Assembly (NCBI RefSeq): GCF_030848805.1 | Contig: NC_092368.1 | Location: forward strand, 14,935,341 to 14,999,340 | Direction of reading: 5' to 3' | Origin: Temnothorax longispinosus | Lineage: Eukaryota; Arthropoda; Insecta; Hymenoptera; Formicidae | Length of the DNA stretch: 64,000 bases | In this document: positions 55,588 to 64,000 of the stretch, one piece after another | Layout of the letters: each line of letters starts with the position of its first letter | Numbering within the stretch: position 1 is the first letter of the stretch | Position numbers and translations under genes: made by a program | The notes under the pieces: model-generated | Databases searched by the model: none | What the model was told of the DNA's origin: nothing | What the model saw: the letters and a program-made list of their open reading frames with translations, nothing else

Positions 55588-58500
55588 ACGACAGTACATA
55601 AGAGCTAAAAAGGCTTGTGCTAGCATATCCGCGTGCACGCTGCAGTGGAAGAGCGTTCTGGTAATCTTCACGCAGCTTCCGATACGAAATCGATAAATGT
55701 CACAAGATATCTGCAATCGCAGTAATTTTCGAGCTCTCGTAATATTGAGACGCATTTCTACGCGGGACATTAATTCCGACGTAAAATGCGAAAGTACTGA
55801 TTGGAAGCTGATAGAGAAAAGTATATTTGAAATGGATGCATATATAATATTAATATATATCTCTTTTTTTTAAATACATTATATCTATCCTTTCGATGCT
55901 TTCTCATCTCGCATGCCTTATCTAGCGTGCTAAAAATTAAATAGGATTAATAGCGAAGAAATGGAATAATATATAATATCTTAATTACGATAACAAAAGT
56001 ATCTGTTTTTTGTCATTTTAACTTTAATAGTAAATCTTTAGTGACAAAGAAAGTATTTAGAAGTTATTTCAATGTAGGGAGATATTTCATCAATAATAAT
56101 TAGGCAACTTGTACCCTCCTGATTTTAATTTCATTAGAAAAGACTTAATTATTGAAAAGTGGAGAGATATTTCGGTAATGAAGTAACAATAAAACTCTTC
56201 AGCTTTCGCGTTTTTCTTGCATTCGATTCGACTTCGTTGTTCCATTCCGCTTTTCCTTGCGTGCAATATTACATCACCTGTGTGCATGTACGTGAATTAT
56301 ATGTGCTGAGAGAGACGCGAGCATATATAATGTACACATACGTGGAAGTACACCTATAGATGTCAATATGTATACAATATATACGTATAGATCACAAGAA
56401 TATATATATCAAAAAATTGAGTCAACATGCTTGCTGATGGCAGGCTGGTAGCAATCGAGTGTTGGTGGTGCTCGGAGAGAGAAAGAGAGAAAGAGAGAGT
56501 GGTTGTGGTGTGGTGGCGGTGGTGGCGGTGGTGTTGTCGTTATCACAACTAATTGCCGCTATATTTGTTGCCGTCGGCGCCGATTTCGGTGCCAACCGGC
56601 TTGCCGTCGTTCGAGTGCGCAGCAAGAAAGCGGCACATCGATAGCAAAGACGTTTCCAATCGTCATAACGACGATATTGACCAACTAAAAAATTGTGCAA
56701 TTTATTTGTACAGCTAATTCTGACAATACTAACGACGCCGCTAAACACAGTTATCGGGTCTTTCCTATCGCGTCACCGGTTTAAATATTGTTCCGCAAAA
56801 AATATACGTAATAATAGAAAATATATTGTCATCAAAATGTAAAGGATATATAGAAAATATGTAAAATAAACTATAGGTATATTATTAGATTGATAGAAAA
56901 GTATTTGGAGCATGCTAGGAAGTAATGGAAAAGACCCCGATTATCTTCTTTGAGCTATTCACTTGTTTCAACTAACATTTGACATTCATGCAGTTGGGGA
57001 GACAATGGTCGAGATACTCGTTTCGAAAATTACTATGCTATATCGCTCATATAAATTTGTTTATTAACTTCGATGTAACGTTTAGATAAGATCCTCAAAT
57101 TACATACAGAAGGTATGTACTAGTATAGGTATACTAATCTTCTACTCAATTAAACTTAAATTAGTGCTATAGGAAAATTATTTATTGAACTGTAATTAAT
57201 TAAATCAATTACGTTAAATTACGCATACGCTAATTTATCACGGTTTTATTGGTGATCAAAATAGATACACTAAATTCTAGTCTAACTGAAATTATTCTAA
57301 TCGCTTAATCGATCTACTAAAAGTAATTATTTTTTGGCACTTCTTATCGGTCACTTTTAAATTGTCGAGTTCACGGCCGGAAGGCGCGAAGATCGAGTTA
57401 ATTAAATCGCGGTTTGTTTTCTCAAGAGAAACGTAAAGCGAGAATAGTGAAAGTGTGTCCTCGCGATGCGTAGCGAGATACGCGGATACACGCACGTGAC
57501 CACGCATATGCACGCACGCACGCACGCATGTCGGGACAATGAGTCTTGCTCTTCCCACGCGTTCGATTTTTCGTTTGAACGAAAGTTTCTCTTTCTGCTT
57601 GGCGCATCCACTCACGATTTTCGAGTTTATACAAGAATTTATTATTTTACGTCAAGTTTGCGCACATAAAAATAAATCTTCAATCAGATAAGATTTCTCA
57701 CCGGACGGATTTGGATAAAACCAACTTTCTACCGAATTTTGAGACAATATTTTTTTCTTCTCGAATTTAATCGATTTTTTTCGCGAATATATTTCGTAAA
57801 AACCGCATTTATTAACCGCTGGAGGATTTAATATCGTCATTTATTATTAAGCTCAATCATTTAAGTAATTAAAACGGTTAAACTGAAAGATCGTATCTCG
57901 TGGGGCTTCTGTTTTGCTAAATTAATTCTGGTTCTTATGTAGTTAGTAAAGTAATGGTGCATGCCAAGACATCTATGTGAATATATTTAACGGCATATAC
58001 ATCCCCGTGCCCGTATATACGTGTATATATAGAATGTCTCACCCAATCAAGTTTCAATTAGAAATTAACTCCGCGACGAAGTTAAAGACAACTGTTCGTT
58101 CAACGAAGATTTCGCAATAAGGAGAGATTATTCCGCATCGCAGCTCATTCTCGCCAGTAATTAATTGTTTCGTAAAATTTTCATTAAAAAGAAACAAGAA
58201 TTAAAGAAGCACAGAAGATGTGAATCTCTACTTTATAAAAGAAATATTATATTGTTTTTTCATTTTCCTGAAATGCCAATTGGCGCTTACCTTGTTTTAC
58301 AATTTATTTCTTTTTTAACATTTAATTCTATCATCTGCGTTTGAATTTTTCATTGAAATTCTCAACGAGCGAAAAGCTGACCAGATTCCTTTAAACCTCC
58401 AATTCAACATGAGAAAGATGAGACGCTCTGTGTATATACGTATAATTATAAAATAGTGATCGTGCTAGAATGTAAGGATAAATCGTAAAAAAGTAGCATG

Positions 58501-59256
58501 TGCAAGACATCTAAGATAAAAAACATGTATACAACACCTAACGCTATGTCGACTAAACTCGCTAGCTCTAGGAGCACAAGGATACTTGATCGTATGGTTG
58601 TGAGACAGAGAGAGAGTGAGAAATCTAATTAGGAAGAGAACTCATGCCGAAGGGAGCAGACGTTTCCGGTGGCTCTCGAATCGCACCGTCGCGTAATTTC
58701 CGCCGCGCCGCGTTTACCTTTGCTGTGTTTATCGTTTTTACCGTGCCGTTTATCCTATCGCGAACCATTTTCGCCGTGACCTTTCGCATTTCAACATGAA
58801 AATTGTTCATAAGGGAAATTAAATAAATTATTCCGAAAATCTCTTTCGTTTATCGTACGCGCAACTGGAGCGATTAATTGCCAGTTAATCGTTATTTTAT
58901 CCGTTAAACTCTTGCTAGTTTATCACGAATTTTTTTTACGATGCTATTTTTTTTGTGTAAACGTGACCCGGATATTTCAAACGCCATCGACGTAACCTCG
59001 CCGGAAGTATACGATGTCTCGTTGTTTCAGTATAATACGATTTTTATTACGAGAGACTTTATTGCCGCAGTGCAGTCTTCTTTTCTCAATTATTTTCTCT
59101 TTTGCCTTGCCAATTATATTTTGCTATAACTTACAATTTGATTGTAGTACGACTGTTCGTGCGGAAAGAGAAGCTCGTAATTTTGCTGAGAGTTGTAAGT
59201 AGCTTGATTATTTTACACGAAGTAAATTTCGTTCCATTTATACATATAACAGTAAG

Positions 59257-61593
59257 TAGGGGAGACCGGGGCTCGTTGGCACCGTTTTCACAATTTCGGC
59301 ATTTGAGATTTTATACAACTAATTATCATAATTAAACAGTACTAATACGATAGAGAGAATCTTTCTCTACATTTTCATACCAGAAACGCTCCTGTATACT
59401 GTATAGTTTCTTTGTAATAAGTGAAATACGAACATGCTGAATTGTAGGCAACTTGCCCCGATAGCAGGGGCAAAAGTCCATGTTATATTAATGAAAACGT
59501 AATAGAAACACAAAACGGGAAACAGATGTGTACTTCTTGATAAAGATTGTATCTTTTAAAGTTACTTTGTAATGATCGAGTACCAAAATGCTGTTGCAGA
59601 AAAACAATTGTAAACTATTTTAGATGTAGCTTTCTTCAACATAAAAATATAATATTAATATAAATATATATCTAGCTTCTATCAGCATTGTAGGTAGCAA
59701 ATCACATGCTCAATCAGGTATCACGCGCGCGACAACAAGTCAAGCTAAGCGTGTCTTAATATGAGCCAACATACCCCATTCCTACATACGTTTTATTTTA
59801 GTCATTTTATTACAATAAATTACTGTTGTTAGTCAAAATAACATGTCGTATAGCAACAGAAACTTTTCTTTTAACTAATGATACGTCACTTTGATTTACT
59901 TCTCAAGCTGAAGAACATTAATTGACGCGTTTAATACGTTTAGTGTTTCGCTTATATAATTAATTGAAGTGTACTTATTATCAAAAGTCGGTAATGCATC
60001 ACAGACTGGTAATCTTGACAGCGCGTCGCAGTTTCCGTTCTTCTTTGATTTTACATAATAACCTTTAATAATCCCCTCGTGTTCTAGTTTTACTTTACTG
60101 TAGGCGTTGAATGACTTATTTAGTTTTTCAATTTTTAAATTCGGAAAAAGTCTTTCTTTCGTTACTTTCGATATTGCAGCAACGTACGCGCCGGTATCTA
60201 CCTCCATTATTACGTCTACATCGTTTATCTTTACGTTTACCGTCATTGGTCCTGCCGCAATATTATCCCCTGTAATGTCTACGTTGGCAGCTTCTGCGGT
60301 GCTGCCGCTACTCTCGATTACTAGGAAGTCACTTGTGTAGCCGTCTTCCTCCGGATCGAGTGGCTCGTCCTTCGTTTCCATCTGCTGTACGCTGCCTTGC
60401 CCCTCCCGGCAATCCATCTCGATATGCCCCCGTTTTTTGCATCGGGTACACGTTTTGTATCGATACCGCGCGAAATAATTCGGCCATCCGCAACAATAGC
60501 ATGTCCCCATCGGTACCGTCGGCTGCTGCTTGTTTGGTGATCTCCATCTCTGCCATTCCTTGATTAAGTGCACCTCCGAGTTTAACGTTGCCGATGGCTG
60601 TAGTTTGTCGGTTGACGTCGCAATTTTCTTCGCCGCTTCCGCCGCTACAGCCAGTTTATAGGCGCTGTCATATGTCAAGTTCTCCTCTCGGAAAAGTATG
60701 GCCTTTATTGCATGATCTCGCAATCCGCAGACCAATTGATCGCGCATTGCTAGGTTGATGTCCGCAAAGTTGCAATGCGTTGCCAAGCTTTTCAGCCTTG
60801 CGATGAACTCCGCAATTGTCTCTGTTGTCGTCTGCTGCGCTTGGTGGAATTTACATCTCTCCATCACTTCGGAGGGTTTTTGGCACAAGTGATCTTTTAC
60901 TAATTTCACCAACTCGTCAAACGCTTTGTCTTTCGGTTTTTGAGGCGCGCACAAATCTCTCACTAATTTATACGTTTCCGGGCTTATCTTAGTGAGTAAT
61001 ACTGCTACTCGTTTTTCATCCTTTATGTCCTTGGCCACAAAATATAACTCCAGTCTTTCGGTGTATAATTCCCAATCGTCTTCTTCGATGTGGAACTTTA
61101 ATTTTCCCTTTGTTTCCGTCATTTCGTGGATACTCTTCGGCACTGTGTTTACAATCGGCCGCTCAAATCCTGTGTCCTTGGTTTCCTCGCGTTTGCTGTC
61201 GCCTGGCTCACTATCCTTATAGCAACACACGCGTCACTGCTTCTTTGCGTGATCTTAGCTTTGATGTGATTTGATGCGACTTTTCGTAATGTATCGATAC
61301 TATCTGTTTCGTGAATAACTAACAGTACACCTCTGCGGCTAATCGAGTTTACTCCGAATGTATCAATACAAGTGAACGCTACGCCGGTCTTCGCCTGAGT
61401 GAGTCCTCGCTCACGACGTTTCGCTCAGCACACGCATGTACGCAGACATGCCTTTGCCACGCGCTACGATTTTGACTCTACACCACATCATATAAGAGAT
61501 TTTATGATAACTTTTCCATTTTTTCGTTATAAATACATAAACGGAACGCATTGCCAACTTGCTTCTTGTGCCAACGAGCCCCGGTCTCCCCTA
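59257..61593. mobile_element. TIR-bounded element (2.3 kb) containing a gypsy fragment
   Basis: The termini are long inverted repeats: TAGGGGAGACCGGGGCTCGT followed by TGGCAC on the left, and the exact complement on the right (to 61593). A second motif, GCAACTTGCCCC, lies near 59450. Between the ends is an internally deleted Ty3/gypsy gag. The outer element is a DNA-transposon-like or MITE-like repeat; I cannot assign a superfamily or find a target duplication. It sits in the dysc intron. Confidence 0.65.
59896..61230 (-). pseudogene. Ty3/gypsy Gag-protease, internally deleted
   Basis: A 444-codon open frame, first in-frame ATG at residue 37. The Gag region (about 37-215) shows the gypsy pattern of ..EFIARLKSLATHCNF.. 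and a zinc-knuckle region. The first knuckle (C244, C247) has lost its His and last Cys; the second (C261, C264, H269, C274) is intact. A protease motif DTGA follows at 345-348. At about residue 395 the sequence jumps to NCDALSRLP, which in intact elements lies after RNase H, so reverse transcriptase and RNase H are missing though the frame stays open. No integrase and no LTRs are recognised. It cannot move by itself. Confidence 0.85.
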
Positions 61594-62879
61594 ACCGTAA
61601 AAGTAAGTTTTTTTGAGTTTATTTTTTTAGCATCAGAACTTATGAATTATCGTAAAGTTAAATTTATGAATTAACAATAAAGGTGAATTTTTAGAAATAT
61701 TACAGAAAAAAAAAATTTATGTGAATTTTTGTATATATAAAAATAAAGTATAGATTAAGACTTGCAAGTAGCAAAATAGATATCGTGGTTAATGCGGTTA
61801 ATTTATTAGATGCTGTCTTTTATTTAATAAAATATTTAATAAAATAAAATTTTTTTTACAAAGAAACAAATTATTTACAAATAATTTATAATGATAATTA
61901 TCACCTTCCTTATCCGTTATGATGTCACACGGTGTGAATACGTTTAGCAACTGAGATGATGAACTCGATTACGATTTCGCGTTGCATTGTAACTTTTTAC
62001 GGAGATGCTATCGAGATTTCCGGCGAGATCCGAATGGAGTTCTCCATGTTTTCTCGCTCCGACACGAAAATCGTTGCTCATTGCTGATTGCACCTACTCC
62101 CTTTCAATGGAGACATAGTCGATTATCAAATATCGCGCATTCACGTCCTAATCTTCCCACAAGGGCGCCCATAAAGGACAGATCGTATAAACTAATTCTC
62201 AAAAATTTTTTAAACACGAAATTGAACATTAAAATCGAGATTAAACATTTAAATTGAAGCCAGGAAATTAAATCAGAAGTTAAAAGTAAAAGAAATAAAA
62301 ATTAAAAATTATAATAACATTAAAGAGACAGAGCATTAAAACGAGTAAAATCTTAATTTAAAGATTAAGAAATAATTATAGATAATTAAGGCTGCGTTTC
62401 GATTATTTACTGTCAGTGCTGAAAATAGAAGTATCCATATCCAAAAAAGCTAATTCGAATTTCTACCATTTTTTAAGTGTTATATTAAGGTAATTAAGCA
62501 ATTAGACAATAACACCATATATTCATAAAAAATGAACAGTTAAAAATATTATATAAATATTGTAATATCTTATTACATATATATGTATATATATGAAATG
62601 TACATCTATACATAGAATGTATACAAAAGAGAAAGAAGTATCTTCCAAACTCGATTTTCGATCAAGACTTTACAGATGTCTTTCTACGGACGCCCTTGTG
62701 AAACCTCTCACCTTTTCGCGAGTCAGTGCAAGGTGTCGGATGAGAGGGAATAAAATCGAGAGAGGTAAAAATGAAAGAAGAGGAAAGGAAAAGAAAACAT
62801 AAGAGATAAAAGAAATCGTGCATATTCAAGAGAAAAAGTGAAAATAGATTGCGTTTTTTCGCTGAATGGGAAAACTTAC

Positions 62880-63107
62880 GAGGGGCCTGGCGCCCCAGTA
62901 CCAGGATTTGACGCGTTGCGTTAGTCCACCGAGCAGGTGGGACCTCCAACCACCGAAACCTCCACCACCTCCTCCACTCTCCGAGCCCCTCTCCTCCTTG
63001 CTCTCGAGTTCGTCATCCTCCTCCAAATCGCGATTCCTCTCGCCGGCGCCCCGTCTCCCGTTACCGATCATCTCGGCGTCGCTACCCTCGCAACCCCCAT
63101 CGCTCTC
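62880..63107 (-). CDS. candidate upstream exon of the dysc-like gene
   Basis: The donor CCCCTC/GTAAGT at 62880 is excellent. Acceptor GACGCAG/GAG at 63108 gives 228 bases, phase 0 at both ends, matching the phase-0 start of the exon at 54970. It encodes an acidic, Gly-rich stretch (EEDDELESKEERGSES, then six Gly), then GWRSHLLGGLTQRVKSWYWG and ARPL. The compact hydrophobic/basic end looks conserved rather than random. That it belongs to dysc is inferred from strand, order and phase. Confidence 0.5.
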
Positions 63108-63949
63108 CTGCGTCGCGACGTCCGCGTATAACACAACCGGAAATACCTTATGTTAGCGCCCGTCCGCCCCTTATACTGCTAATTTATGCACGCGAATATT
63201 GCGGAGGACGGTGTGAATCAATATGATCGGTGCGATTACGTCGAATTAAGATAAGTGAGTGGGAGTGTGTGTGAGAAAGATTTATAGTACGTGTGTAGTT
63301 TAGAGATCGAAATTACCCTCATATAGAAGAAAAAAGTTGTCTTTGTCTTAATGTCTACAATGTCACTTATAGATTTTTAGGAGTAATCATTATTAATTAA
63401 ATCTAATAAAATTACATTCTATCTTTTCATCTCTTTTTTTCTTCCCAAGTAGCAGAGTGACGTTAAAAGATATAGTGACGTCGTCTTTTAACGTCATTAT
63501 GTCGAGTTTTCTTTGTTTATCAGCACAAAAATGTATTGATCGAAATAGATAGAAGGTTGGTCTGTTTCTCTTTCGAATCGCCCGTACGGTACCTTTGTAA
63601 CTCTTTAATGAGATTAATTGTATCGTATACTCTTTGCCCGCCGAAATTACGTAGTTGAGTAATGAACTCAATCAAGCTCATCAAGGAAGTACAAAGGAAC
63701 TACACTCTTGCCTCATATACGTATAGTTAGCTTTATTCACTTTACCCTTAGTTGTGCCTGACTGTTGAGCTAATTTCCTGTCTAAAAACCAATCTTTGCT
63801 GGTTTTCTCGTTTCCCTTATCTTCCTCGGGCAGCCACAGTAATTCTTCGCAAACGTAATAATTCTTCGCAATTTCTCACAACAATTTCCACAACGTTCTT
63901 TAATATCTCTATTATATTTGTGTATTTTATTCTTCTTATTGGTATGCCA
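63108..63949. other. probable intron of the dysc-like gene
   Basis: AT-rich sequence with one short inverted repeat (63458-63496). No exon recognised. Confidence 0.5.
63458..63496. repeat. 13-bp inverted repeat around a CRE-like TGACGTCG
   Basis: TGACGTTAAAAGA and TCTTTTAACGTCA are perfect inverted arms with TATAGTGACGTCG between them, so three TGACGT/ACGTCA words lie within 40 bases. Confidence 0.6.
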
Positions 63950-64000
63950 CACTGAAAGAAATTTAAATGACAACAAAATTTGATTTGCTGCGAGAGCAAA
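63950..64000. mobile_element. possible start of another miniature element, cut by the window end
   Basis: CACTGAAAGAAAT resembles the terminus CACTGAGAGAAAAA of the element at 45969. Only 51 bases are visible, so the other end cannot be checked. Confidence 0.25.

Larger units (their letters stand above)
54971..62879 (-). other. large intron of the dysc-like gene (inferred)
   Basis: It holds a (CA)n microsatellite, a GGT/GGC-rich patch (56503-56540), a GC-rich patch with CGCACGCACG repeats (57510-57530), and the gypsy-containing TIR element at 59257-61593. A 61-codon minus frame at 58625-58810 is not recognisable. The intron status depends on the exon at 62880 belonging to this gene. Confidence 0.5.

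Noticed and set aside
56422..56748. 108-codon minus frame
   Set aside because: Mostly Thr/Ala/Ser from GGT/GTT repeats; not protein-like.

Overview
This is an AT-rich animal nuclear DNA window with split genes (GT-AG introns), many microsatellites and many short inverted-repeat transposons. Two of the recognised genes resemble insect proteins, and the TTAA-flanked and TA-flanked miniature elements suit an insect, probably a hymenopteran such as an ant. That taxonomic placement is inference. There are no operons, ribosome binding sites or CRISPR arrays.

Layout. (1) 1-182, minus: the edge of a MYG1-like gene or gene copy that runs off the window. (2) 1662-37614, minus: one complete gene that I could assemble exon by exon. 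Nine coding exons join in phase to 1410 bases (469 residues plus stop). The product is a type I membrane protein: signal peptide, SUEL-type galactose-binding-lectin-like domain, CUB domain, sushi (CCP) domain, Ser/Gly linker, one membrane span, 23-residue tail. A likely 5' non-coding exon ends at 38856. A possible internal promoter and first exon (18684-18723) would give a short form without the ectodomains. (3) 39.2-52.3 kb: mostly intergenic, with repeats and CpG-rich patches. Part may be a long 3' UTR of the next gene. (4) 53262 to beyond 63.1 kb, minus: the 3' end of a dyschronic/whirlin-type gene. Three exons encode the last PDZ domain and the stop; a fourth candidate exon lies at 62880-63107. 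Its 5' part is off the right edge.

Mobile and repeated DNA fills the introns. Three TTAA-flanked (piggyBac-like) miniature elements lie at 17016, 17339 and 33370, and a TA-flanked Tc1/mariner-like one at 38002. Palindromic elements lie at 611, 1988, 3108, 32343, 34892, 42430, 42539 and 45969. A tRNA-derived SINE-like pair lies near 14.1 and 42.0 kb. A dispersed direct repeat of about 2 kb (3811-5661 and 44773-46925) flanks eight of the nine coding exons of the lectin/CUB gene. An internally deleted Ty3/gypsy gag-protease copy sits inside a TIR-bounded element at 59257-61593 within the dysc intron.

The most notable items are the composite lectin-CUB-sushi receptor with its phase-compatible internal promoter exon, the palindromic element at 3108-3376 carrying TATA boxes and a signal-peptide-like mini-exon, and the palindromic element at 1988-2393 built around a tRNA-like core.
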